Position numbers and translations under genes: made by a program | From: Ixodes scapularis | Taxonomy: Eukaryota > Arthropoda > Arachnida > Ixodida > Ixodidae | DNA length: 64,000 nt | Direction of reading: 5' to 3' | Assembly (NCBI RefSeq): GCF_016920785.2 | Contig: NW_024609948.1 | Location: 248,001 to 312,000 of the forward strand | Notes under the pieces: generated by a model | What the model saw: the letters and a program-made list of their open reading frames with translations, nothing else | What the model was told of the DNA's origin: nothing | The model's database searches: none | Shown: positions 22,204-33,030 of the stretch, in pieces | Layout of the letters: the number at the start of each line of letters is the position of its first letter | Position numbering within the stretch: position 1 is the stretch's first letter

Positions 22204-22621
22204 GGCCTTTACCGCGACTCACAAAAATGGAGAAGTTTGTCACTTACGAGGTTTTTCGAGCTCGCGTCTCTCCCAAAGTTTGCGTCAGCCATTGTTGCCG
22301 TCACTTCGACCAGGAGGAATAAGCCTTCATTTCCGTTGACTCCTACCACAGTTTCGTACTAGCGGTAGAAATAATAATAAAAAAAACATTTTCCCGCGTC
22401 CCGACAAGCCTTCAGGAACTACGGGACATAAATGTGGTACTGCTATTTGCTAACACCCTAACGAACCATGCAGTGAAGCTAGCGCATCTTTGCCAATTGT
22501 ATCGCGTCGCACGCTATCTGAAACGAGAACTATGGTTTCTGCGACTATTGAGCGTTTTTCACGATCGATGGCGACGAGAAAGGCCACCTTCGACTCCGGA
22601 AGAGTCGGCCACTGCGCCCGT
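22204..22621. other. Sequence between foldback and Mutator-like relic
   Basis: Short frames only, including one reading EKFVTYEVFRARVS; no family recognised. It may be the 5' part of the Mutator-like element. Confidence 0.3.
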
Positions 22622-24249
22622 TCAAGGGAAGGCGAAAGCAAACGCACAAAAGGGACAAATGCGATGGACCCACCCAGGGACCTACCGCTCGAGCAGAATG
22701 GCGACGCGCCCAACGCGCCTTCGAGCACCGCAAGCGCCGAGCAACAGAGCGCTTCGGAGTTCCTCAACGACTTGTCGTACTCCGAAAGTGCTTCGGGAAA
22801 GAAGCAGATGACATTTTGCAATGAAACCATTGAGAAAGGAAGCGGCGGAAACGCCGTTATCTGCGAAAGTCAAACCCTTACGCAACTTGTGAGCGGCGCG
22901 ACGTGGGGGACATGCGGCAAGAGCAAAATTTCCGTTGTGGAAGTTGAAAACAAACGCAACGGCCTTGCATCTTTGCTGGAACTCAAATGCACGAGCGTTG
23001 CATGCCCTCCCGAAGTTCTTTCAGCTGCATATAAACCACATCGTGCGACCGCCGCCGGCCGTGAAATGCGCGACCCTAAACAAAGCAGTGGAAGCGCCCA
23101 CGACACCTTTGCATTCAACATGAAAGTAGTGTCAGTCACGACCAGCTGGTTAGATTTTGTGGCATCCTCGGTCTCCCCAAACCGCTCCATCAAGAAACGT
23201 TCCACAACATCTCGAAAAAAGTCCACGCTGCTGCCACCAAAGCCGTCTCTGACAACCTTGCAGAAGCAAGGCGAGCAACTGCGTCTGAAGCGGGTCAGAG
23301 CGACATCGCCGTGATGTTTGACGGGACGTGGCAGAAACGGGGACATAAGAGCCACAATGGCATTGGCACTGCCATTTCTGTGGACACAGGCCTCTGCCTG
23401 GATTTCGAGGTGCTGTAGGACTACTGCCAGGGCTGCAGTGTGGCAGGCATTTCATTCTCTTGTGTGCGAGAAGAACGTAGACTGCTCATCACATGCAATA
23501 AAAACTGCAGCACCTCTACGTATCTGGAATAGGACACAGACATACAACACGGACTTGCAGTTTACAACATCCCTCAGCGACGGAGACAGCAATGCGTACG
23601 CGGTAGTGTCAAATGCAGAGGTGTATGGGTCTACTGCGGTGACGAAGGAGGACTGTATGAACCATGTTGCCAAGCGTCTTGGAACAGCCCTGAGGAAGCT
23701 AAAGACGCCTCTACCACGTGGGGAGAAGCTTGGCGACAAGACCATTCTACAGCTGCAGCAGTACTACCAAAGTGCCATCACCAGCAACCGAGGGAGTGTG
23801 CGAGGGATGTACTGTGCAATCTGGGCATCCTTTTTTCCCTCATGCTCGACTGACAGAGCCAGCAGCCACAAGTTCTGCCATGAAGGGGAGGAGTCTTGGT
23901 GCAAGCATAAGAGGGCAATAGCTCTGCAACCACCAGCTCCGGCCCACACACCCTTCCTCACCAAAGCACAAGGGAAGGCAGTGCTTTCCATTTACCAGTG
24001 GTTGACAGACATCAAGCTCCTTGCTCGCTGTCCGCAGGGAAGATGAAGAATGCTACTGAGTCCTTGAACACCGAGATTTGGATGCTGTGCCCTAAGACCC
24101 ACTTTGCTGCACGGACTACGGTGGAGACTGCCACCGCCATTGCTGCGCTATGGTTCGATAGGGGCCACTCCAGCCTTGAGCAAGTTCTGGAAGGGCTAGG
24201 AGTCCTCCCTTCCAAGCAGCTGGTCCGTCTGAGCAGTGCAGCTGACTAG
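22622..24249 (+). pseudogene. Mutator-like transposase-domain relic
   Basis: The order matches the Mutator-like transposase domain proteins abundant in arthropod genomes. A cysteine-bearing N-terminal block (CESQTLTQLVSGATWGTCGK, LELKCTSVACPPEV) leads to a helical stretch (FCGILGLPKPLHQETFHNIS). Then VMFDGTWQKRGHKSH with the first catalytic Asp, GIGTAISVDTGLCLDFEVL, a Cys-rich HKFCHEGEESWCKHKRA, LTDIKLLARCPQG, and NATESLNTEIWMLCPKTHF. The pieces lie in different frames, with breaks near 23150, 23420, 23530 and 24040, so the gene is dead. In the first CxxC pair the first Cys is Trp. Terminal inverted repeats were not identified. Confidence 0.8.
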
Positions 24250-24802
24250 AAGAGGGGAACAAGCCTGTCTCCGAAGCTGACCGCTGAAGCGAGATCCCAT
24301 CGACGCCATCAGGAGAAGCATGCTCGTGCAAAGGACTCTAAGCACAAAGACCGTGAGGGCGCTACCTATGCTGCGGGAGAATTTTAGTCTGGGGATCCAA
24401 CGATAGACATTTTGGACTATGTCAGCCTCAAGTTTCGTGCAGTTGGAGTGGCAAGTTTGGTATCTAGCATAACAATAGACTTTGAAATGTGTTTTTCATT
24501 TCATTTATTTCTCCTTAAGGGCCCTGTGGGGCAATACATAAGGGGGGGAAGCTTGTGGGGTAATACAAAACATATAAACATATAAACATATAACATATTC
24601 TCTACAGTGTTTTTGCCCGTTTCCTCTAGTTGTCAAATCACAATGAAATTTTACACAGGTGTTTCTAAGGCTGCACAGAGTGTGCAAATCTTGTTAGTTA
24701 TAACGTAAGTACAACAACTTTTCGTTTTTAAATACTAAACAAAAAGTGAAATTTTAAAAATACTGACAAACTTTTCTAAATTTTATATAAAAAAATATTT
24801 TA
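24250..24802. other. Sequence with a LINE 3'-end-like block
   Basis: At 24490-24560, CATTTATTTCTCCTTAAGGGCCC and a CAATACATAAGGG motif resemble the 3' end of a minus-strand LINE or SINE; a related CATTACATAAGG occurs near 58972. No coding part is present. The rest is AT-rich. Confidence 0.4.
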
Positions 24803-25040
24803 GGTATTGCTGATTCAAATAGATATTCACACTAGTTATTGGGGAACCAACCTGACTATTTAGGCTGCTTTACCTTTATAATTAGCAGGAAACATTGTGT
24901 GCACAATACTGGTACTTTTTATGCATGTCATGCAGCACAGATATTGAACCAGAACAGCTATCAGCGAACGGATTGCGTGAATGAAAAGAGGAGCCCGATT
25001 TCTACTAGCTGGGCATATTTCACCCCCTAACCCCAATATT
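24803..25040. repeat. Dispersed repeat, copy 2 (pair of 2055-2292)
   Basis: Same orientation and end-to-end similarity with 2055-2292 (shared GATTCAAATAGATATTC, TTTATGCATGTCATGCAGCA, CAGATATTGAA). Copies have diverged by substitutions and small indels. Class unknown. Confidence 0.75.
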
Positions 25041-25176
25041 TAATAAAAAAAAAAAGTATTCCTGAAAAGCATATCTTTTTTTTTTTTTTTTTGCTGTGTG
25101 GAAGTTCCACACAAGCGAGTTATGTAGCAGTTTGCATTCCCGTTTCTGCGTTCTGTTCAAGCGATTTCCCCTGCAG

Positions 25177-25620
25177 GATTTAGGTGACCTCGAACCATCG
25201 GCAGCATGCTTGGCGCTGCTGGAACTGGAGGAGAGCGGCCAGTTGCCCACACCGGAGCAATTGGTACCACCAGGCACATCAGCCTCTCAAGGAGCGTCAC
25301 CAACAGATGCTAATCCTATGCATAGAAATGGAGGTGTAGGGCAGAGGGTGTTGACGTCACAGCAGTCGAGGCCCCCTCCTGCCAAACGAGACTGTTTGAG
25401 GGCTCGACAAACTCGTACACGAGAGGAGTTTGCAGGATCCCACAGGATAAAGGCAAACACGTGCACAAGGCCACACATGGACATTAGCAGACCTAACATT
25501 GCTTTTGCAGCGAGTCTTGGCAATGCCCTTCACATGCTTCTACCCCGCCTGCAAATCGTTGCGGAAGTGCAGTTTTATGAAACACTCCTTGAGCTTCAGG
25601 ATAGCTTAAATGACGGTTGA
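25177..25620 (+). CDS. BESS-motif-like terminal exon (putative)
   Basis: An open frame of about 147 codons follows a credible splice acceptor (TTCCCCTGCAG, ending 25176) and stops at 25620. The central part is polar, with PPAKRDCLRARQTRTREEF. The C-terminus (FAASLGNALHMLLPRLQ, then FYETLLELQDSL) has the two-helix hydrophobic pattern of the BESS protein-interaction motif that ends many MADF proteins. It lies downstream of two MADF fragments on the same strand, so it may be the last exon of a MADF-BESS gene whose first exons are elsewhere or decayed. No start codon belongs to it. The frame is uninterrupted, unlike the MADF pieces. BESS assignment is by pattern only. Confidence 0.45.
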   Translation, partial: DLGDLEPSAACLALLELEESGQLPTPEQLVPPGTSASQGASPTDANPMHRNGGVGQRVLTSQQSRPPPAKRDCLRARQTRTREEFAGSHRIKANTCTRPHMDISRPNIAFAASLGNALHMLLPRLQIVAEVQFYETLLELQDSLNDG

Positions 25621-26193
25621 AAGAACATCTTTTTTTATATATATAATGAAGATAACATTGTTGCATAATGTCGAGCATGGCGACAATTTATTACTGCATT
25701 TATTTGAAAAACAAGGTGTCCTTGAAAGAAATTTAGCTTTTTTTGTTTACCACTGGGACATATGCATCCCACTTGTAGTGATAAATCTGGCATCTCCCTG
25801 AGCAGTCGCTCGGACATGCTTATCCCAATTTTACAACTTGCGCCATCTCTTGGAAGCATTAGGAAGCTCTACATTTTAGTTTGAGTCGCTGCAGATAGAT
25901 TGGGCTGCGTACTTTCCACGTTTTTTGTGCCTCACCGTATCTGTTTACCATAGCTGAACCAAGTAATTTTTACATGGCTCTGCCCTCAAAAACAAAATGC
26001 CTGGCGAGTACAAACTGTGCAACTTGCACCCGGTGAACCTGTCAAGAGTATTCTGAGCAGGTTTTGAGCTTCCAAATTACTCACAGATTTTAGTAGTATA
26101 GAACGCCAAAGCTGAAGTCTTCTGAGTGACACCATAACTAGATGTAACAGCGCTCTTTAATAAGAGTTTGTGTTCTAATTTATTAACACTTGT
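25621..26193. other. Unrecognised sequence before piggyBac gene 2
   Basis: Nothing supported. The last bases (CACATTCTTGTGCAG, ending about 26214) look like a splice acceptor ahead of the piggyBac-like frame. Confidence 0.35.
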
Positions 26194-27283
26194 TTGCCAC
26201 ATTCTTGTGCAGGAAAACAAAAGAAACTGACAATTGAGGAAGCTCTCGATTTATATCTTAGTCTACCAGATAACGCTGATGACCGTGAAAATGAATGGGA
26301 AGAATCCGACCACAAAGCGCCGTCCGACCTTGACGCCGAAGAGAGCATCGAGGAGAAGCAAGTGACCCCAGGGACGCAAAATCAGAAAAGGCAAGCCCCG
26401 AAAAGACTTCACGGTCAGCCCCAAGAAGCGTCGCATCTCGACTGAAAAATCAGTCGCTGCAGAAGATGGTGCAGTTGCCGAAGGAGTGTGGCCTTCACAA
26501 CAAAGCCTTCAGAGGGCAGCATGCCACTGGACGCATTCCAACTTTATTTTTCTGAAGACGTTATCGGTCACATTACAGTCCGGACCAACTTGTATGCAAG
26601 TCAAACGAGAAGAACAGACTAGGACCCCTATCACGCCCGAAGAACTGAGAGCATAGGTCAGAATGCTCGTCCTTACGAGTAGAGACCCCATGCACCATCT
26701 TCATCTTTATTAGAGTTCGGACAGCCTGTAAAACGTGAAGGAGATCTCGCAAGCGATTTCGTGCGAGAGATTCCAAAAAATAACAAACTGTCCGAATCTA
26801 AACGACAACACTCATGACAGCGGGGATGCGGAAGACAATGATCGCTGCTACAAAATGCGTCCACTGATTCATATGATGAAATAAAAGTTTGAAAGCGAGT
26901 GCCAACCATCATCCCATCTTGCCGTAGACGAGAGCATGATCCTTTTCAAAGGGAGATCAACACTAGAGCAGTACCGTGTTTGCACGATTCTAAAGCACAC
27001 TTTCTTTCCAGAAATTTCAGGCTCAAAATGACATGCGCGCTACAATTGGGCCCAATAAAAATTTGAAGTAAAAGTAAGTCTAAAAATATCGGCTAGGTGA
27101 CGCATGCTACCGCCCGTTACAAAGTGTGCAGCGCTTTCTTTCTTCCCATTTATCAGACAGATAATCACGTATTCAGTCACATAATCACATACCACAATGT
27201 TCACTTTCGTATTGGCCAAGCGCCGTGCTGTCTCGTGTCACCGCAAGCTTGAGCCAAGCTGCTGCTGATGCGATCGTTGCAAG

Positions 27284-29555
27284 ATGGAGAAACAGAAGCG
27301 ATTTCATTACGAGGCATCATTCAAACAGAAAGTGATCATCCTTGCTGGAAAGGAAGGTAATCAAGCAGCGTCACGATCACTGGGCATCCCGGAAACGTGC
27401 GTGCAGGATTGGCGCAACTACCCGCCTCTTCGGACGTCATCAAGGCCAATTCTTTCGCACTTGCTACAGGTTACAAGATCCGCCGCTCTTCATTCCAAGC
27501 GAGTAGGAGCTGGATCACCAAGTTCATGCGGCAAAAAGGATTTTCGCTGCAACGAAAGACGAGCATTTGTCAGAAGCTCCAGAAACCTTATGAAGCGAAG
27601 TTTGTCATGTTCCAATGTTTTATGATCAAGCTTCGACAATATAGGGGCCACATGATAGGACAGATCCGAAACGCAGACCTAACACCCATGTTTTTCGACA
27701 TGCCTTCGAATTACACGGTCGAACAAGAGGAGCCAAGCAGGTAACAAAAAAACTGATTACGGCGACGTTAGGATGCATGGCAGATGGGCGCAAGATGAAC
27801 CCTTTTTTGATTTCTGAAAGGAAGACTTTGCCTACCAATGTTAAGTTCCCAGAAAATGTCATTGTTCAGATGCACCCCAAAAGATGGATGGACACCGACC
27901 TTATGATCGACTGGATTGACGCCCTACGGCGAAAGAGGGCTGGAGCCGACTTGAGAGTGCTTTCTATGCTGGTTCTAGACTTGTTCAGATGCCACATCAG
28001 CCAGCGTGTCAAGGACAAACTTGCTAAATGCTCCCACACATTGGTGATCATCCTCGGCGGGATGACGTCTCAACTGCAGCCACTGGACGTGTGCTTAAAC
28101 AAACCAACGAAGGACTATGTGCGTGCAGCGTACAACGAGTGGCTCACTGCATACGAGCACACACTGACGCCAGCAGGGCGTCTGAAGAAAGCAACGCTCG
28201 ACGACCTGGGCCCGTTTGCTCGAAGCCGGTTAACTCTAACCGCGGTTAAAAGTTAACCGACCTTCCCTACTAGGTACCTACAAGTACCTAGCCAAGTTTG
28301 AAGAGGGCTGGATGAGCGATAGCTCCGTGTTTTATTATGGGGCGGTGGCTGGTGTCACCTACTGGCTGTAGCGAATATAAGTGGCTTCTGTGGAAAGGTT
28401 CCCGAAATGGGGGGACCCAAAAAATGCGCGCTGCCTGGTTTTCGCGACGCAGCGTGGCATACATTTGAGCTTAAGAAACCATTTTTATTGCTCGTGGTAC
28501 AAATAATTGGCAAGGTAAAACTAAATTAACCCTTGTTTGGAAATTTTCTAAATATTTGGCTGTATGAAGTGAAGAAAAGCCTCGTTGAAATTTCCTTCCG
28601 ACTTCGAAAGAGGACGACGAAGTTGAGTCCTAAAAACGATGAGAAAGAAGTGAGCAGTGAAAGGCAGCATGGTTGGCCACCGGCAGCATGGTTGGCCAGC
28701 ATGTAAGAACTCATAAATTCAAAAACCTGTAACTTGGCTCCACTGAAAATTGACCTATTAAATTACCCGAACATCGAGAAGAACGCTGGAAGTGTAATTC
28801 TATGATCCGCGCGCGCTGGCCTTCCACTTATAAAAGATTTGAAGTAAATAATCATAATAAATCGTTGACGAACGCCCGTGCACGGCAACATTTGTTTTAG
28901 GCTTTTTGCTTCAGAACAGTTATTACTGCAGACGCCAGCAGGTGCAGCGCGTGTAACTACACTCGTAGCATGCACCTCGGTGCTTTTGAAATTAAGCGAG
29001 GTCTATGGGAACGCTCCATGCTTCTGTGTGCTATCAATACCCGGCCGATTGAGTCAAGGCAATCCACTTTCCAAAAACGTTGCCATGCCGACAACTATCG
29101 CGTTCATTTAGGCTTAGGAAAGGTCAGAGTCGAAAGTCTATCTAAAAAATGCGGCGAGGTCATTGCTCATGTTTTGCGTTTTAAGTGAGGTAATGCAGCG
29201 CGAAAACCTCCTGCACCATTCATTGCTGACTAACGCGCCCGCTACTGCAGCTACTGCGACGTATTAGTTCCAAAGCGAGCGGAGCTCACTCACCGGGGCA
29301 CCGCCATGTTTCCCCGCCGTCCTTACTCTGCCGGTCACGTGACCCAAAATTCCCCGTCGTAGGGAAATCCGGTTAACCGCGGTTAGTTAACCAGCTTCGA
29401 GCAAACGGGCCCTGGAGCAATGGGTACACGACGCCTGGAAAGCACTCCTGCGGGCGATGGTCGTACGTTCCTTTCAAAAGTGTGACCTTTTCAACGCCAT
29501 TGACGGAACCGAGGGCGAGATTTTGAAACTTACGTCGGACTCCGACGACGACTAG
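27284..29555 (+). pseudogene. Tigger/pogo transposase, interrupted
   Basis: Starts MEKQKRFHYEASFKQKVI with a pogo/CENP-B N-terminal helix-turn-helix (AASRSLGIPETCVQDWR). A second DNA-binding helix region follows (SWITKFMRQKGFSLQRKTS), then the DDE core: TPMFFDMPSNYTVE (first Asp), LISERKTLPTNV, VLDLFRCHIS (second Asp), LGGMTSQLQPLDVCLNKP (third Asp). After the nested MITE it resumes at 29412 with EQWVHDAWKALL and ends SDSDDD-stop at 29555. Two frameshifts (about 27400-27620 and 27740-27775) kill it. All three catalytic Asp positions survive in the broken frames. Similarity to the family is by motif only. Confidence 0.88.
28209..29411. mobile_element. Harbinger-type MITE with CTG target, nested in Tigger
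   Basis: Both ends read GGCCCGTTTGCTCGAAGC (inverted at right), then share a GGTTAAC...CCGCGGTTA region. CTG occurs at 28206-28208 and 29412-29414; 3-bp CWG or TWA duplications are typical of PIF/Harbinger. The 1203-bp interior has no transposase. Discounting the MITE and one CTG, the Tigger frame runs through without a break. Confidence 0.85.
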
Positions 29556-30263
29556 TGTGGCTGTTTTGTTAGTGCGTGTGGGTGGGTTTCATGTGTGTCT
29601 TTCACGGATGTGGTGTTCAGCACTCATTATTTTACCTGTGCGGTACAATCGGCATCAAATTATTCTTAAAACTATTCAGAGCTAAATTTACCTGCACGTT
29701 ACAGTCGGGGGCGTGCTAGAATCGTGCAAACACGGTACATGCCAATGAAGCCAAAAATAAAGCGGGACTTCAAAGTCTGGTGCCTGGCGGACTCAAATGC
29801 TAGCTACCTTGTAGGTTTCAGTTGTACCAAGGAGAAAACTAAGATCGTCCAAAAAACAGAACTCTCTGGGAGCATATTGTGCTGTCTGTCTGAAGGAATT
29901 GTACCCCCTGGTAGTCAGCGTTTTTTTGTTTTGTTTTTTTGTTTTTTTAGTTATACAAGTTTGCTTTAGCAGCTACGTGACGGCACAGACCTACCCAATG
30001 AGGTCAAGGTTGACAAGATGAACAAAGGTGGCTACATCTGGCACAAGAAAAATGATGTCACGGCCTACCAATGGCGGGACAGTAAGAATGTTTCCCTAAA
30101 TCCAACCACCACGAACCAGACGGAGGAGCAGGTGGATGTAGAGAGGATGACGGCAACTCGACAAAAACTACCCGTGAAGTATCCCATTGTTGTGGAAGAC
30201 TACAATGCGTGGATAGGGGAAGTAGATCGTTTCGATCAAAAGCATAACGCTTACCCTCTAGAG

Positions 30264-30669
30264 CAGGGGTGGCCAGGTTGACCCGGCCTAAGAGCCGCAA
30301 ACAAAACCACGAAACTTTCAAGAGCCGCATGGAAGAAGAAAGGCAACAAAGGGAGGGAGGGGGGGGGGGGGGGACTTTTGTCCACAGCAAAAAACGAAAT
30401 TCAAACTATTTTCTATCTATCCAAGTCAAAAGCAGTCCAACTGTACGAGTAAGGTAGCAGTAGCACAAGACTACCAAATGGCTACCTGTCTCGATTTAAA
30501 ACGCGTTCCATTTCTCTTTTTGGGGAAGTGCTCGTGTGACCGGGAGGGAGGCGGGGAAGTGTGTGTGTGTGTGTGTGGGGGGGGGGGGGCAGTGGAGGAA
30601 AGCCGCGAGCCGCGCTTTAACAGGCGAAGAGCCGCATGCGGCTCGTGAGCGGCAGCTTGGCCACCCCTG
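30264..30669. mobile_element. 406-bp hAT MITE in piggyBac gene
   Basis: Ends CAGGGGTGGCCA / TGGCCACCCCTG, a classic hAT terminus, flanked by an 8-bp duplication CTCTAGAG (30256-30263 and 30670-30677), itself near-palindromic. The interior holds AGAGCCGCA subrepeats and poly-G tracts (about 30359-30373 and 30577-30588), and no ORF. The piggyBac frame is continuous without it. Confidence 0.93.
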
Positions 30670-31050
30670 CTCTAGAGAGAAGGTCGAAGAGGTGGTGGAG
30701 CCGCACTTCTACTTCATCCGAGATGCGGCTATTGTCAACGCCATCATTCAGCACAGCTCCGGGGAAAGCAGTTTGTACCTGCAGTTTCATGTCCTTCTTG
30801 GGTGACATTTCATCAAGCACAAGATTTTTTGGTAAAGCAGGCGCAGCCATTTCCTCCCCAATCGAGGAAAGAAAGATGGGCACACGATGACAGTGCATCT
30901 GGAGGTGTGCGATACAATCAAATGACCCACTCCAGGCATAGGTGCGCTGAAGACAACCGTGAACTACCATGCGCACACACCACAAAGTGCGACGTTGGCA
31001 CGTGCGTAGCATGTTTCATGCCCTATTGTAACAATTTCCAACTGTTCTAA

Positions 31051-32769
31051 CTGTGCCTAACTGCGTCTAAATACCCAACAGTGGCAAACTGCCCGCTAAA
31101 GTGATTTTTTTTTTTTTTCTATTTTCGAGGTTGAAATAAAATATCCTCAGTTCACACATCTTTGTTTACCCCAAGGGGCCAGCGTCACCATATGTCAGAG
31201 GCCATATTTCAAAAACTAAGAGCATGCAATGGGTGATTTCTTCTGTATCCGTGATTTAGGTGAAACAATTTTTAAAATATAAACGCAGCTCCACTGAAAT
31301 AAAAAGAAACCAGTCTCTGATGGGTTAACACTTGAACTTGAGAGCTCTAGCTTATTTCCCCGGTCTTGTAATATTGTGGTCCTTTTTTGACTGGATACCG
31401 TAACATACCGAGCACGCATCAATGTCGCAACAAGTGCCCACCCCGTTTGAAACACTTGAAATATAAGCAAAGGCAATATCGAGTGCCCCCTACTCCCAGA
31501 AAACTACCCATGCGTCAGCCGCTTCTCTGAGAAATTGGTACTGTGCGACCAAGCTCGACATGTGAGCGCCAGCACAAAGCTTGCTTGACAAAGCAGCACA
31601 GCTGCTTTAGAACTTGGGGCTTCCACCAGACTCCTATACAGGTCCTACACCATTCGACCGGATCAAAACAGAAACCACCCTACAAAGTGACCCTTCGGCT
31701 TTTCTGCTCTTAGTCCCAACAAGTTTCTATCCCCATTGTTCATAGCTACCTAGAACTTTTGCATGGTCATACACTCTGCATTTTACAGTACAGTTGCGTG
31801 CATAAACTTGTCTTTTCCTTCTCTTATAATCAGACATTTTTAACTATATGTCTGTGTCTTGGTTCTTTTTATACACTCCGCAAGCCACGAACAACATTGC
31901 AAGAAAGACCTGGACATCAACTCGCAAGATGATGAAACGGGATTCGTGAAGCGGCTATCTTGCCCAGGATGTCTCAAAAACCGAGTCTTTGAGAGAATGC
32001 CGCAGCTATGTCTTCTCTTGAGAGCAGTCTGGACGAAGGAAACAGCTGCATCACTCACCTTGCAGACAAGCATCTAGCCTCCTCCTCCGCAGTACAGTCT
32101 CACCTCCTTCCGGACCTTGTCAGTAGGAATAGCAGACGCCATTCCCTCAGTACGCAACCGCACGAATCCAGCCGAGATCTGCAGGACACACCGGAAGAAA
32201 TGTCCTCGTGAGCTTCTTCATAGTCAACAAGATCATGAAGGAACAAAGCAATGTTTCCCGTCCTAGACAGAACAATCTACCCTTAAATGACCAGCACTAC
32301 TCGCAAAGCCTGAACTCAAATACAATGGTGGGACTGACAAGTGGTGATTTTGTAGCAGGAAACAACTGGTTTTGGAGAAGAGATTCCCACTTTTGAAGCA
32401 GAGAATTTCGAGCCTTCAAGTCAAAAAATTTAAAAACCGCAGTTGTTGGAGTGTTGAGAGACTATTTAAAGTGTCGTACCAACAGAGGACCTGGCCTCTA
32501 CAGATATTTATTTATTTAATGAACAATCATACGTGGGTAATTTTGCAGACATTTCAATTAACCTATTAGGAGTACCGATGGCGTCTTCGGTCCTTGTTTG
32601 ACGTAAAAAGATGTTTTTGGCTACTTTGGAGGGTTTGTATCACGGTGACGTAATTGTTGCAAGTTCGACACCAAACAGACACTTTCGTGCTGAACGTGTC
32701 TCCTGGTCTCTGTTTTGTAGTAGTTAGGCGTGTGCAAACACATTTTGGGTTCAAAGCAAAATTAAAGTG
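31051..32769. other. Unrecognised sequence after piggyBac gene 2
   Basis: Several short plus-strand frames (31859-32077, 32008-32211, 32208-32396) follow each other but show no domain. A T run lies at 31107-31119. Nothing supported. Confidence 0.35.
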
Positions 32770-33030
32770 CAAAGTGGTTTTGGTCGAATATTTTTTTTAA
32801 TTGAATACTGAATAGTTGCTGTGCCTTTCTCTACTCCTTTCACTACTGTTACATCATGCTTAAACAAAAATTTAGCTGAACCGGCAAAGGTTGTTCCTAA
32901 GCTTCTAATTGCCCACTTATGAGCTCTCTTAAATTTAATCTAGCTATATTTATAGACTGTGCCTTCAGAAAGTCCCATACTTACATCGGGATGACAAGTA
33001 AATGACAGATTTGACATAAAATTAGACCTT
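32770..33030. repeat. Dispersed repeat, copy 1 (pair at 62390-62635)
   Basis: Same-strand similarity with 62390-62635. Shared blocks include TTGAATA-TGAA near the start, AGCTAAA/AGCTGAA, AAGGTTGTTC, GTGCCTTCAGAAGGTC-like, and GGGATGACAAGTAAA. Diverged, no coding capacity, class unknown. Confidence 0.65.

Larger units (their letters stand above)
26974..29735 (+). mobile_element. Tigger/pogo-type DNA transposon inserted in piggyBac gene
   Basis: Terminal inverted repeats CCGTGTTTGCACGATTCTA lie at both ends and are flanked by TA (26972-26973 and 29736-29737), the target used by pogo/Tigger. Total 2762 bp including a 1203-bp nested MITE, so the element itself was about 1.56 kb. It carries a CENP-B-like transposase gene on the plus strand. 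Confidence 0.92.
26194..31050 (+). pseudogene. piggyBac-like transposase relic 2, interrupted by two insertions
   Basis: An acidic N-terminus (LTIEEALDLYLSLPDNADD) is followed by PLDAFQLYFSEDVIGHITV (26519 on), then RCYKMRPLIHMM and VDESMILFKGRSTLEQ (about 26925-26970). The gene resumes at 29738 with MPMKPKIKRDFKVWCLADSN. Later blocks are GGYIWHKKNDVTAYQWRD, VEDYNAWIGEVDRFDQ, RRSKRWW, HFYFIRDAAIVNAIIQ, and a Cys/His C-terminal motif (HRCAEDN, KCDVGTCVACF). The three catalytic Asp positions of piggyBac (VDES, LADS, EVDRFDQ) are still visible. Frameshifts and stops occur near 26610, 26880, 29870 and 30715. Tigger and hAT insertions split it, and at both points the frame would be continuous without the insert. 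Confidence 0.85.

Noticed and set aside
22490..23314. 274-codon frame as an intact gene
   Set aside because: Its last 50 codons are out of frame with the Mutator-like protein, so it is a frameshifted pseudogene segment.
31859..32396. Cluster of short plus-strand ORFs as a small gene
   Set aside because: They are in different frames with no splice signals or family motifs.
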